29,606 nt of DNA. Source: a virus. The translations under genes were made by a program, and so were the position numbers. Location: positions 1-29,606 of IMG/VR virus record IMGVR_UViG_3300033991_000127, one strand, 5' to 3'. Every line of letters starts with the position of its first letter. Within the stretch, counting starts at the first letter, position 1. This document shows positions 8,331-16,009 of this stretch, one piece after another. The notes beneath the pieces were generated by a model, which did not search any database, was not told the DNA's origin, and was given only the letters and a program-made list of their open reading frames with translations.

Positions 8331-9510
8331 TGATATCACTCAAATTGTCTATATCATAGATGTTGCATATCTTGCAAACCGGATGTGCTTCCTTGACTTT
8401 TTTCTGCCATAAAAGATTTCTTAACTTGGTATATTTTTCACCATACCATATGTCTCTGAACGGTGTTTCAAATATATTTCCCATGCGGGTTTTTCTTTGC
8501 CAATCCCTCCTATTTTGCTCATTCATGCAACAACAACAAATAACCGTTCCATCTGGGAATATATATGGCATTGTCCAAGCCACACATTCGTTTGCCGGTG
8601 GCTTGTTTCTGGCATCCGCATTAAAACTAACAGGTATCCCGACTTTCTTTCCCCTGGCTTGAAGCCTCATGCACAACTCTTCTGGAACTTCCATGAAATA
8701 CGGTTCAATCTCCTTAAAGGTGTGAAGTAATCTGCTATACATTATTCCATCGCAGTTTATTCCCAAACCGTCTACCAAATCTATAAACTGTTCTGCTTCC
8801 TTGATGGTATTCTTCATAATAAGATAGTGAAAATGAATTTCTGGAAAGTGTTTGTGGTGTTTTTTCTTATAGTAATCTAATGCTTTGACATTCTCGATAA
8901 CATGGTCAAAATCTACTCCTCTTCTCATATATTCATATGTCTTCTTTGTGGCAGCATCAATTGAGAACTTTACATAAGCATGAGTATTCATTGTTACGAA
9001 TTTTTCCATATCTTTGGGTTCTAATAATTGGCTTGTTAGATAAATTTCTTGATTAACTCCTTTGTCGCCGACATATTTTACCATCTTCCAGTAGTCTTTA
9101 TTGGTAAATGGGTCTCCCAAAGCATTGTTTCCAGCCCACTTTAAATTAGGAAATTGGTCCATAGCACACTTGAAATCCTTAAAAGATACCTGAATTGGTT
9201 TCTCGTCCCAGTAGCTTAATTCGCATTGTCTGCACCTAAGTGGGCAAATTCCCTGTGTTACTTCCATTTCTATATATTCTGGATATGGCTGCAGTCTATA
9301 TAATAGTTTGATTATTCTCGGGTCTCTAGTCATATAAAAAGTAAATAGATGCAAAAGATTGTAAGTTCTTTTATAGCCCAATTCAGCCCAAACAGAACTA
9401 GCATTCACGCTAGCATATGCTCTTTCGGCTATACTTTTCTCTACAGCATTCATTTCTTCGTCTGGATGGTCTCCTCCTCTCATTTCAAAATCGATGCTAG
9501 CTGGTATCAT
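8320..9510 (-). CDS. Radical SAM/SPASM-domain enzyme (copy 2)
   Basis: The cluster-binding motif is CPLRCRQC near residue 90, preceded by an N-terminal extension of about 80 residues. The second element reads NNALGDPF, the same ALGDPF variant as the first radical SAM gene. The C-terminus has NECVAW, GTVICCCCMN and HPVCKICNIY, a SPASM-type set of cysteines including four in a row. It probably performs a radical modification of a sugar or peptide. The start ATG overlaps the upstream stop as ATGA. The shared variant motif suggests that the two radical SAM genes belong to one subfamily and may act in sequence. Confidence 0.88.
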   Translation of the reverse strand: MIPASIDFEMRGGDHPDEEMNAVEKSIAERAYASVNASSVWAELGYKRTYNLLHLFTFYMTRDPRIIKLLYRLQPYPEYIEMEVTQGICPLRCRQCELSYWDEKPIQVSFKDFKCAMDQFPNLKWAGNNALGDPFTNKDYWKMVKYVGDKGVNQEIYLTSQLLEPKDMEKFVTMNTHAYVKFSIDAATKKTYEYMRRGVDFDHVIENVKALDYYKKKHHKHFPEIHFHYLIMKNTIKEAEQFIDLVDGLGINCDGIMYSRLLHTFKEIEPYFMEVPEELCMRLQARGKKVGIPVSFNADARNKPPANECVAWTMPYIFPDGTVICCCCMNEQNRRDWQRKTRMGNIFETPFRDIWYGEKYTKLRNLLWQKKVKEAHPVCKICNIYDIDNLSDINER

Positions 9511-10154
9511 TTTATCGCCACCATTAATACCCTGTCTCCTGCAAGAGCAACGAATTTTGTCTTTCTAAATCCTATTCTGTTAAGCATCTTTAATATACAA
9601 TCTGGTGTCATTCCCCAATAAACCGTTGGGTCTTCGTTGCATTCGTCTTTGCCATAAAAATAAGCCATTTCATAATGGGATGGTGAGGGAATAACGTGCC
9701 CCTCTAAAAGCAACATATCGTTTGTAATATCATAACATTTTTCAAATAGGTCATAGGGATTTTTAGCATGGTAAAATATTCCAAAATTAAAGATAACGTC
9801 AAAATTATCAAGTTTATTCATTTCTGATATATCCATCAGTTTGAATTTTATATTATATCCCAACTCTTTGTTTATATGTTTATATTTTTTGCATAGTGTT
9901 TCTGGTTCTTGATTAAATACTATTTTTTCACTTATTCCACTATCTATGGATAATACTTTAGTTGCACCTCTTTCCTTTGCTATTATCGAATAAAATCCGT
10001 CCCAAGCAGCTATATCAAGAACAGATTTACCAGTTAAATTCTTCGGAATTAAAGAAGATACCCACATCTGATGTTCGAAGGAATTCTTTCCAGCTATATT
10101 TAGTTGTGGTATCGTATGATACCATTTTAGTTTTTCAGTCTTCAAAATAATCAC
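9507..10154 (-). CDS. CmoB-like class I methyltransferase
   Basis: The N-terminal stretch KWYHTIPQLN and motif I SVLDIAAWDGFYSIIAKERGA closely resemble the CmoB/DUF1698 family (tRNA uridine-34 carboxymethyl/methyl transferases and relatives), with the acidic VLSIDS motif after it and FDVIFNFGIFYHAKNPYDL as motif IV. Relatives in sugar clusters methylate small molecules, so a tRNA role is not implied here. The start is uncertain: GTG at 10154 or TTG at 10145, the latter placed 4 nt after a GGTGAT ribosome site and therefore favoured by spacing. It overlaps the zinc-ribbon gene upstream. Confidence 0.82.
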   Translation of the reverse strand: MIILKTEKLKWYHTIPQLNIAGKNSFEHQMWVSSLIPKNLTGKSVLDIAAWDGFYSIIAKERGATKVLSIDSGISEKIVFNQEPETLCKKYKHINKELGYNIKFKLMDISEMNKLDNFDVIFNFGIFYHAKNPYDLFEKCYDITNDMLLLEGHVIPSPSHYEMAYFYGKDECNEDPTVYWGMTPDCILKMLNRIGFRKTKFVALAGDRVLMVAIK

Positions 10155-10341
10155 CGTTCAATCCAACCAATTTTTTGATTTTCTTGGCTAATTCGAGTGT
10201 TATTTCACAACTCCAACCCGGGTCGCAGTTTTCACACATTCCATAGTTGGTATTTGAAGCTGTCCAAAACATTCTTCCACATTTCTCACATTTTATCTTA
10301 TGTGGATAATCGTTTATGCTTGCAAAATCAATCATTTTCAT
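10135..10341 (-). CDS. Small zinc-ribbon protein, 68 aa
   Basis: Residues 18-21 (CEKC) and 36-39 (CENC) form a classic zinc-ribbon pair, followed by an aromatic/acidic linker and a helix-forming tail (ELAKKIKKLVGLN). It is wedged between an epimerase and a methyltransferase with overlap on both sides. Such miniature zinc ribbons can bind nucleic acid or act as structural adaptors; nothing specific can be claimed. Confidence 0.75.
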   Translation of the reverse strand: MKMIDFASINDYPHKIKCEKCGRMFWTASNTNYGMCENCDPGWSCEITLELAKKIKKLVGLNGDYFED

Positions 10342-11257
10342 GTTTATTCCAGTAATTTATTGTTTTTTGTAGTCCCATTTCAAGAGATATTTTAGGTATA
10401 AAACCCAGTTCTTGTATCGCTTTAGACGAGTTTAATTCTATTTTCATGAATTCTCCGGGTCTTTTTGGAAGAGTATTATAGTTTACAGTTCCTTTCCAAC
10501 CGATTAATGTCTTGCATATACCCGCCACATCTTTTATTTTCCATGCAAAGCCATGTCCTATATTATATATCTCTCCTTCTTTGCCTCTCTCAATAAGAGT
10601 ATTATACCACTCTGTTATGTCATCAATAAAAATAAAATCTCTGCTAGCGTCTGGATTGCCCAAGTTCACTTCTTTTCCTTTTAACATCTGTGTAATTATG
10701 TTTTCAACCACCCCAAGATTTGAAAATATTCCTTCTTTTCTTCCATAGCAATTGGCATGTCTGCTAATCACTATAGGGAAGTTATAAGCTTGAAACATAT
10801 ACAAAAGATACAAATCTGCTGCAAACTTGCTGACAGCATAAGGGGTTGTTGGATTGGGAAATGCTCCTTCATTTACTGGATAGGTTTTTTGGTTGCCATA
10901 GACTTCTGGTGTGCTTGCGTGTATGAATTTCTTAAGATTTGGAACTTCTCTCATAGCATTTTCTGCCATGTTTATAGTTCCTATCAGATTGGTTTCCATA
11001 TATTCTTCTGGTCTTTCAAAACTCCGACTTACACTAGATTGTGCTGCAAGATGAATTATTACATCTGGTTTGACTTCTTTAAGAATATTCTTTACTTGGA
11101 AATTCTGTGTCAAATCAACAAAAGCATACGGAAAATCTACTTTTATTTTTTTTCCAACAGCATATCTAGTTATTCCGAAGATGTCATACTTGTCTTTTAG
11201 ATAATCACAAAGATGACTACCTATAAATCCATCAAAACCCGTGATTAAAATCTTCAT
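10328..11257 (-). CDS. NAD-dependent sugar dehydratase/epimerase, GDP-mannose 4,6-dehydratase-like
   Basis: An extended SDR of 309 residues. GFDGFIGSHL gives the NAD-binding GxxGxxG, IIHLAAQSSV is the central strand, STPEVYGNQ holds the catalytic Thr region, and YAVSKFA supplies YxxxK. SRHANCYGRKEG and ASRDFIFIDD are typical of the GDP-mannose 4,6-dehydratase/dTDP-glucose dehydratase group. It likely makes a 4-keto-6-deoxy sugar nucleotide or a 4-epimer. The start ATG 11257 overlaps the stop of the preceding 28-residue gene (TGATG); two upstream TTG codons were set aside. With the epimerase at 2912-3811 it gives the cluster two sugar-converting steps. Confidence 0.88.
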   Translation of the reverse strand: MKILITGFDGFIGSHLCDYLKDKYDIFGITRYAVGKKIKVDFPYAFVDLTQNFQVKNILKEVKPDVIIHLAAQSSVSRSFERPEEYMETNLIGTINMAENAMREVPNLKKFIHASTPEVYGNQKTYPVNEGAFPNPTTPYAVSKFAADLYLLYMFQAYNFPIVISRHANCYGRKEGIFSNLGVVENIITQMLKGKEVNLGNPDASRDFIFIDDITEWYNTLIERGKEGEIYNIGHGFAWKIKDVAGICKTLIGWKGTVNYNTLPKRPGEFMKIELNSSKAIQELGFIPKISLEMGLQKTINYWNKHEND

Positions 11258-11343
11258 CAACAATTACCCCTTCTGCGTCCTGCTTTTTTTCCTTTTGGTC
11301 TAGGACTTCTTGCCCTAGGACCTCTTCCGTCTCTATTTGGCAT
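11257..11343 (-). CDS. Basic Gly/Arg/Pro-rich peptide, 28 aa
   Basis: The frame starts MPNRDGRGPRARSPRPKG and ends RRRGNC. The ATG is preceded by a perfect GGTGAT with 4 nt spacing, and its stop overlaps the epimerase start (TGATG). The MPxRDGxGP opening is shared with DUF5320-type tiny proteins of archaea and bacteria and with short phage peptides. Function is unknown; the charge suggests nucleic-acid or acidic-surface binding. Confidence 0.65.
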   Translation of the reverse strand: MPNRDGRGPRARSPRPKGKKAGRRRGNC

Positions 11344-11347
11344 TATA

Positions 11348-11440
11348 TCACCTTCTTTTTTTACTTTTTACATGCTTCTTTCTTCTTCTCTTGATTTTCT
11401 TTTTAGATAGTTTTCTTTTTGTTATTTTATCACCTTTCAT
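11348..11440 (-). CDS. Highly basic peptide, 30 aa
   Basis: Thirty codons, more than half Lys or Arg (MKGDKITKRKLSKKKIKRRR at the start), with no acidic cluster beyond one Asp. It sits between two better supported tiny genes and overlaps the 59-residue gene by 11 nt. No strong ribosome site is seen. It may be a nucleic-acid-binding peptide; it could also be chance coding. Confidence 0.4.
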   Translation of the reverse strand: MKGDKITKRKLSKKKIKRRRKKHVKSKKRR

Positions 11441-11609
11441 ATGTTTCATCATCTATAATCGGTTCAATGGATGTTTTTTTTCTTTTCATCCAACAATAAT
11501 TCATTTCTTCATCTGCATCTAATGTGTCTATAAAGTCTTTCCATTCTTCTCTTTCTATTGTTTTAAATTCTAATCCAGACTTCAATTTCATACAATAAAA
11601 TTCTGTCAT
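11430..11609 (-). CDS. Small acidic protein, 59 aa, unknown
   Basis: The frame reads MTEFYCMKLKSGLEFKTIER at its start and EEWKDFIDTLDADEEMNYCW in the middle, then a short basic patch and an acidic tail. It starts with ATGA overlap to the HNH endonuclease stop, typical of real coupled genes here. No family is recognised. Confidence 0.6.
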   Translation of the reverse strand: MTEFYCMKLKSGLEFKTIEREEWKDFIDTLDADEEMNYCWMKRKKTSIEPIIDDETYER

Positions 11610-12172
11610 TTCATTTCCTCGATAGCCTTTATAGCTTTCTTAGCTTTCCATATTTTCCAATTTTCTTCCTTTCTCCATTTTTGACATTTTCTACAATATT
11701 TTGATTTTTTATATGAAGCTTTTAAAACATAGAATACATTACCGCAACGAATACAGTTCTTTTTTAACTTCTTCACTGTTTGAGGTGCCGGTTCAATTTT
11801 ATTATGACAACTTCGACAAAGTGTTATTCCATTATCTATATTAAAGGCTAATTCAGGAAAATTTCTCGTATTCTTTATATGATGGGCATTAATAAATCTT
11901 TTACTTCCACATTTCTGACAAGTAAAATTATCTCTTTCTTTTACTCTTTTTCCCCAACTAACTAAACCATGCATATTATTTTCTTTAAATTCATGATTTA
12001 ATTCATGTTGTTGCATTTCTGAATAATTTCTTATTTTGATTTTGTATGCATTCAACCAATTATAAATTGTTTGTTCACTCTGGATGTCGAATATATCTGC
12101 AATTTTTCTTGCAGATAATTTTTCTTTTATATATAACTCTTCAAGTTCACATGGAGACGGTCTTTCATACAT
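11606..12172 (-). CDS. HNH endonuclease with N-terminal HTH-like and C-terminal zinc-ribbon segments
   Basis: The N-terminal 50 residues (CELEELYIKEKLSARKIADI then QTIYNWLNAYKIKIRN) resemble a helix-turn-helix of homing-endonuclease DNA-binding type. The core is an HNH nuclease: RDNFTCQKCG, INAHHIKN (the catalytic His pair) and DNGITLCRSCHNKIE. A second four-Cys zinc site follows (CIRCGNVF, YCRKCQ). Free-standing HNH genes of this kind are common in tailed viruses and move by homing. It lies between a glycosyltransferase and small genes in an otherwise biosynthetic operon, suggesting later insertion. The start ATG 12172 follows GGTGA with 5 nt spacing; an upstream TTG would add four residues. 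Confidence 0.85.
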   Translation of the reverse strand: MYERPSPCELEELYIKEKLSARKIADIFDIQSEQTIYNWLNAYKIKIRNYSEMQQHELNHEFKENNMHGLVSWGKRVKERDNFTCQKCGSKRFINAHHIKNTRNFPELAFNIDNGITLCRSCHNKIEPAPQTVKKLKKNCIRCGNVFYVLKASYKKSKYCRKCQKWRKEENWKIWKAKKAIKAIEEMK

Positions 12173-12184
12173 TATTTTCACCAA

Positions 12185-13267
12185 TTAAATTTTCTTTAAT
12201 GCATCAATAGCCTTAATAGCAGCGCAATCCCAAGTCCATTTATTCATGTCTTTACTAGCCGATTCTCCGAGTTTTTTAGCTTCTTCTTTATTGTCGAATA
12301 TATATCTCATTTTTTCTCTTAATTCCTTTATAGTTGGTTCAGCCCATTTGCCGAATTGCAAGAAGGTAAATGCAAAATCTTGGTCTGCTGGAACCATTTT
12401 GAATTTCTTTAGCAAGTAGGCGTTCTTTTCATTGGCATAGTCCATATGTGCACCATAGCCAGTAGTAATGCTTGGCAAACCACAACTCATGGCTTCAATC
12501 AACGGAAGATTCCATCCTTCTCCCCTAGTCGGATTTACAAAACAGTCTGCCGAAGTATATAGTCTACCCATATCACTATATTGGGGTATCATTCCCTCTA
12601 CTATCTGAAAATCCGCCCTTGTTTCTGGAACTTTGAAATTAATTAACTGCTTGTAGATATTAAACTGACTGTCAAACAATCTGATTGAATCTGCTACAAT
12701 GACCAACTCTACCTTTTCCTTTTCATTGAATTCCTCGCAATACGCCTTGATAGCCAAATCATATCCCTTTCTCTTTTCCCATTTTCCAACCAATAAAAAT
12801 CTGAATTTGTCCTGCTTTGGAACCAATGGTTCTCTCCATGGACTAAATAAGTTCTGGTCTACTCCACCAGGTACAACAAAGATATCCTTCTTGACTCCAG
12901 AATTCTTGAATACTTCTTTTCCCCATGTGCTCGGTGTCCATACTGCGTCCATTCTGTTCAGAGACATGACCCAAAGCGGAGGTATCTTGTCCACTTCAAG
13001 CATTGTGTACATTATTCTTTTCTTTCCATGAAAACTAAGCGTCTCAGATGGTGTTCCTATTGATAGTCTTATTGCCACATCCGCATCTAGTGTTTTTTCG
13101 TCTGTTTTCATCAGTGGTTGCAGCCTTTCTTCTGCCATTCTCATCTCATCTAGATATGATGGTATCACGCTTATATTATGCCCTAGCTTTTTTATCGCTG
13201 GACAAAGATAGTTTGTAAATCTTCCGTATCCTGTGGGTCCGACTGGACCCCAAAAATTAATATTCAA
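12185..13267 (-). CDS. GT4-type glycosyltransferase
   Basis: A GT-B fold enzyme of 360 residues. The N-terminal domain begins NINFWGPVGPTGYGRFTNYL; the C-terminal domain has FRFLLVGKWEKRKGYDLAI and the donor site RGEGWNLPLIEAMSCGLPSI with the E(x7)E spacing. The start has no ATG; TTG at 13267 is favoured because AGGAG lies 9 nt upstream, against a second TTG at 13276 that would sit directly on the ribosome site. It belongs to the same operon as the GT4 at 13445-14647, and both have the same domain order. Confidence 0.87.
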   Translation of the reverse strand: MNINFWGPVGPTGYGRFTNYLCPAIKKLGHNISVIPSYLDEMRMAEERLQPLMKTDEKTLDADVAIRLSIGTPSETLSFHGKKRIMYTMLEVDKIPPLWVMSLNRMDAVWTPSTWGKEVFKNSGVKKDIFVVPGGVDQNLFSPWREPLVPKQDKFRFLLVGKWEKRKGYDLAIKAYCEEFNEKEKVELVIVADSIRLFDSQFNIYKQLINFKVPETRADFQIVEGMIPQYSDMGRLYTSADCFVNPTRGEGWNLPLIEAMSCGLPSITTGYGAHMDYANEKNAYLLKKFKMVPADQDFAFTFLQFGKWAEPTIKELREKMRYIFDNKEEAKKLGESASKDMNKWTWDCAAIKAIDALKKI

Positions 13268-13268
13268 C

Positions 13269-13355
13269 TTAATCAACTCCTAATTGTTTTTTCTTCAACT
13301 CTACCATTTCTTTCAACAGTTCTCTTATGTCTATTAAAACATCAATTTCTTTCAT
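13269..13355 (-). CDS. Tiny helical peptide, 28 aa
   Basis: The frame reads MKEIDVLIDIRELLKEMVEL then KKKQLGVD, with a heptad-like Leu/Ile pattern consistent with a short coiled coil. GAGG lies 7 nt before the ATG at 13355, and its last codons hold the ribosome site of the downstream glycosyltransferase. It may be a real small protein or a coupling leader peptide. Confidence 0.5.
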   Translation of the reverse strand: MKEIDVLIDIRELLKEMVELKKKQLGVD

Positions 13356-13476
13356 TTTCATTCCTCTTGTCTATGTTGTTTAAAAAATTCTTGAAACCCA
13401 TTTTTCTCTTATGTTCAATTGACAAATGCTTTCCCTTGTTCCAGCTACTTTTGTGCTTGTATACTCCCTTGGGCAT
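13342..13476 (-). CDS. 44-aa NUMOD3-like DNA-binding peptide
   Basis: The frame begins MPKGVYKHKSSWNKGKHLSI and continues EHKRKMGFKNFLNN. The WNKGKxLSxEHKRKMG pattern is that of NUMOD3, the modular DNA-binding motif found as tandem copies in homing endonucleases. Here it stands alone. GGAG lies 7 nt before the ATG, inside the end of the upstream glycosyltransferase. It may be a remnant of a lost endonuclease or a stand-alone DNA-binding peptide. Confidence 0.6.
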   Translation of the reverse strand: MPKGVYKHKSSWNKGKHLSIEHKRKMGFKNFLNNIDKRNENERN

Positions 13477-14647
13477 TTTGTTTCTCCTTGTTTAATTCGT
13501 CCTGTATTTTGTCCATTGCTTTCATCCATCTGCCTTTTACCAACGGTCCATTCCAGTCATATTGCTGTGCGTTCTGCAAGCTCCATTCTGAATAGAACTT
13601 ATATTTTTCTTTGTTCTTCCAGAGCATCTCAAGTTTGTCTGCAGCATCATTTGCATCTGGAACTGCTGTCCATGACAATAATGGTGTCAATATTTTTGCA
13701 TCTAACTTTACCCTTAGGTCTGGATGCGTAAGTTCTTTCCCTGCTGCAAAGTCCGTTACAATACATGGAATGCCACACGCTTGACTTTCTATAATCGGCA
13801 TGCCAAATCCTTCTCTCGAAGTACACATCATGCAAACATCAAACATGCTATAGATTTCCGGCATCTTCTCATAGGGAAGCTGTGTAATAAAATAATACGG
13901 GTCTGAAATATAAGTTATGTCTTCTAGTCCGAAAAACCTTACCATTCCGTTCAAGTCAAAACCATGTACATAATTGTTTATATCGGTATGTAAATATACC
14001 CTTAGATGACAGTCTGGATTTTTGTCCTTGAAAATTTTGATTGCCTCGAACTGCTTCTCCCATCTTTTTCTTCCTTCCTTGTCGTAATTCCCAGCAACTA
14101 TTCCTATCATGAAACAATCCAAGTCGGCTTTTTTAATATTCCATGTTTTTCTGCATTGAAGTTTATCTAATGGCCTGAACAAATTCAAGTCCAAGCCATG
14201 AGGAATATAATCCATTGTTTTTATGCCAACGGATTCCATTGATTCCTTGCTCCACTTTGTAAAGGGTATTACTTTCCAGCATTTCTTGAGGACATTCTCC
14301 AAGTATTTTGCAGTCGGGTCGTGGTCTGTGGGGCTATATGCTACGACATGGTTGAATTTATCGAGTTCTGGAATTACCCACACATCAAAAATGGGAAGCA
14401 AAATGTCCGCCTTGGTCCTGCTTATGTGCTCTAAAAATATATCCTTTCCCCATGGGTCCCTCCATCTAGGGAGAATATTCATACCGCTCCATGTGAGCGG
14501 ATGCCCGCAGTCAACGCCCCAGTATGCAAAAATATTGACTGTATGCCCCATGTCCTGAAGCATTTTAGAAATATATCTCGTTATTATAGAATAAGCTGAA
14601 TTTCCCAACGGCGAATTCGACATAATAAGTATGTTGATAACAGTCAC
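13445..14647 (-). CDS. GT4-type glycosyltransferase, first gene of the decoration operon
   Basis: A GT-B fold protein of about 400 residues with VTVINILIMSNSPLGNSAYS at the N-terminus and, in the C-terminal domain, IGIVAGNYDKEGRKRW, then CTSREGFGMPIIESQACGIP, the GT4 donor-binding region with the paired Glu residues. An archaeal TATA box lies 35 nt upstream, so this gene probably opens a transcript running down to the fibre genes. The start is uncertain among TTG 14650, GTG 14647 and ATG 14623; the N-terminal strand argues for one of the first two. The tail is Gln/Lys-rich. Confidence 0.87.
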   Translation of the reverse strand: MTVINILIMSNSPLGNSAYSIITRYISKMLQDMGHTVNIFAYWGVDCGHPLTWSGMNILPRWRDPWGKDIFLEHISRTKADILLPIFDVWVIPELDKFNHVVAYSPTDHDPTAKYLENVLKKCWKVIPFTKWSKESMESVGIKTMDYIPHGLDLNLFRPLDKLQCRKTWNIKKADLDCFMIGIVAGNYDKEGRKRWEKQFEAIKIFKDKNPDCHLRVYLHTDINNYVHGFDLNGMVRFFGLEDITYISDPYYFITQLPYEKMPEIYSMFDVCMMCTSREGFGMPIIESQACGIPCIVTDFAAGKELTHPDLRVKLDAKILTPLLSWTAVPDANDAADKLEMLWKNKEKYKFYSEWSLQNAQQYDWNGPLVKGRWMKAMDKIQDELNKEKQNAQGSIQAQK

Positions 14648-14681
14648 CAATAAAATATATAATAGAAATTGGTTTTCCCTA

Positions 14682-14689
14682 TTTATAAA
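14682..14689 (-). promoter_or_regulatory. TATA box of decoration operon
   Basis: TTTATAAA preceded by a GC-containing upstream element (AAGC) on the minus strand. The GT4 start lies about 34 nt downstream, giving a predicted leader of around 12 nt. This is a typical archaeal TATA/BRE arrangement. Confidence 0.65.
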
Positions 14690-14700
14690 GCTTATTGATG

Positions 14701-15384
14701 TTATACTGTAATACTTTCAACTAGTTCGGAAGACATCTTGTTTACCATTTCCCATGTAACCGGCCTGAAAATTGTGCTTGCTCTTATTTGTCCAAGTGTC
14801 TGCGTATATCTTTCGTAATAGTTCGCCATGTTTGGAAACCTAGTTGTTTTTCTTACTTCCATTTTTCCAAGCCTGTAGCTATCTACATCCTTCAAATTGG
14901 CTTTAAGAAATGCCAAATAAGCAGTGAGTTCTGCACATGCCCTTTTCAATAATGGATGATTGAAAGGAATCGGAAACCAAACATATTTCACTATGTAATC
15001 ATTTGTAAGTGATGGTGTTGTAGTAAATGTGAATTTTCCCATTTCGTGGTCGTCTATAGAGGAAATAGTTGCAGTTCCGCTTGTCATTTTGGTATAAACA
15101 TCCGCAGTGTTTGCCTTGCTCCAAACTTCTATGTCGGAAGTGTCCACAGTTCCATCGTTGTTCAAATCTCCGAGCGGAGAAAACTTCAGAGCAAATGTCT
15201 TATTGCTTCCATCATAATCTCCGATAAAATAATTAGAATCTCCGAGCCTCGTATAAAGAGTCACGCCTATATCAGAATTCATTTCATAAGCCGCATAAGT
15301 AATCAGAGAATTTAAATTGGCATCAGAAATATCAGAAGTACTAAGATTAGTAATAAGTCTTACATCTGCTGTTCCTGCATACAT
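14701..15384 (-). CDS. Head-tail connector-like protein with EF-hand/dockerin-type loop
   Basis: The N-terminus (MYAGTADVRLI followed by SDANLNSLITYAAYEMNSDI) resembles the helical head of phage gp6/gp15-type connector proteins, and the C-terminal half (FNHPLLKRACAELTAYLAFL) is helical. Between them is DLNNDGTVDTSDIEVW at about residues 73-88, a calcium-binding loop of the dockerin/EF-hand type, unexpected in a connector. It is the last gene of the head module. The start ATG 15384 follows GTGAT at 4 nt. The connector call rests on position and pattern only. Confidence 0.6.
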   Translation of the reverse strand: MYAGTADVRLITNLSTSDISDANLNSLITYAAYEMNSDIGVTLYTRLGDSNYFIGDYDGSNKTFALKFSPLGDLNNDGTVDTSDIEVWSKANTADVYTKMTSGTATISSIDDHEMGKFTFTTTPSLTNDYIVKYVWFPIPFNHPLLKRACAELTAYLAFLKANLKDVDSYRLGKMEVRKTTRFPNMANYYERYTQTLGQIRASTIFRPVTWEMVNKMSSELVESITV

Positions 15385-15392
15385 ATTTATCA

Positions 15393-15671
15393 CTATATTA
15401 AAGTATATGTAACATTTCCATGTATGTTTGCATCTGTCACTATTTGTAATCCAGTTAGTTCTGCATCCAATCTAAAACTGTTCATTGTTCCACCAAGCCA
15501 GACACCAATCGTTGCTGCTGCTGCTGCTGTTCCTTCTGTTACAGTTATAGTTCCAGCTGTGGTATTTGTAATATTCAAACAGTGAAGGACGCAAGGAGTG
15601 CCATCTGAACATGTTACAGTTCCAGCTACAGTAAATGCGGCATACTTATATCTATCCATTCCTAAAGACAT
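15393..15671 (-). CDS. Small structural protein, 92 aa
   Basis: A Thr/Ala/Val-rich beta protein with segments TVAGTVTCSDGTPCVLHCLN, TNTTAGTITVTEGTA and GLQIVTDANIHGNVTYTLI. Such composition is typical of capsid decoration or stopper proteins. GGTAGAT precedes the ATG. No enzymatic motif. Two Cys near residues 21 and 27 could pair. Function inferred from place next to the capsid and connector genes. Confidence 0.6.
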   Translation of the reverse strand: MSLGMDRYKYAAFTVAGTVTCSDGTPCVLHCLNITNTTAGTITVTEGTAAAAATIGVWLGGTMNSFRLDAELTGLQIVTDANIHGNVTYTLI

Positions 15672-15720
15672 ATATATCTACCTTTAAATAATTCTTCTTT
15701 CTTGCTTAAATACTTAATTA

Positions 15721-15999
15721 TCATCTTTTAGGCTTGTGGAAAACTACATACCCGAACAATTCCGAAGCCGCACCCTTGAAAACTACTGTTCCACCTGCAT
15801 GTGCCGTGGTGTTGGATGTTGCGTAAACACCTGTTGCACTTGATGTTCCTGTTGCCGCGTATCCCAATATTGCTCCATCGACGCTTACAGTGCATAAAGA
15901 TGCTGCTGTGAAGGAACCTGCATTGTTGTAGGTCGCCATCACGTCTCTATATGGGTCTCCTGTATATTGTCCAATAAGCCAACTTTTTGTTTCTGCCAT
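15721..15999 (-). CDS. Small virion-type protein, 92 aa
   Basis: The sequence is Ala/Thr/Gly-rich with a predicted beta content (MAETKSWLIGQYTGDPYRDV at the start, SVDGAILGYAATGTSSATGV in the middle) and a basic tail HKPKR. It resembles small head-decoration proteins encoded next to capsid genes. The start ATG 15999 lies 4 nt after GGTGAT; an upstream ATG would add three residues. No homologue is recognised. Confidence 0.6.
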   Translation of the reverse strand: MAETKSWLIGQYTGDPYRDVMATYNNAGSFTAASLCTVSVDGAILGYAATGTSSATGVYATSNTTAHAGGTVVFKGAASELFGYVVFHKPKR

Positions 16000-16009
16000 T
16001 GTCATCACC

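Noticed and set aside
9507-10154. tRNA-modifying CmoB itself
   Set aside because: Only the methyltransferase pattern matches; the sugar-cluster context and the lack of other tRNA genes argue against a tRNA role.
10757-11200. Plus-strand frame of 147 codons
   Set aside because: It is the complement of the well-supported sugar dehydratase gene with a chance lack of stops.
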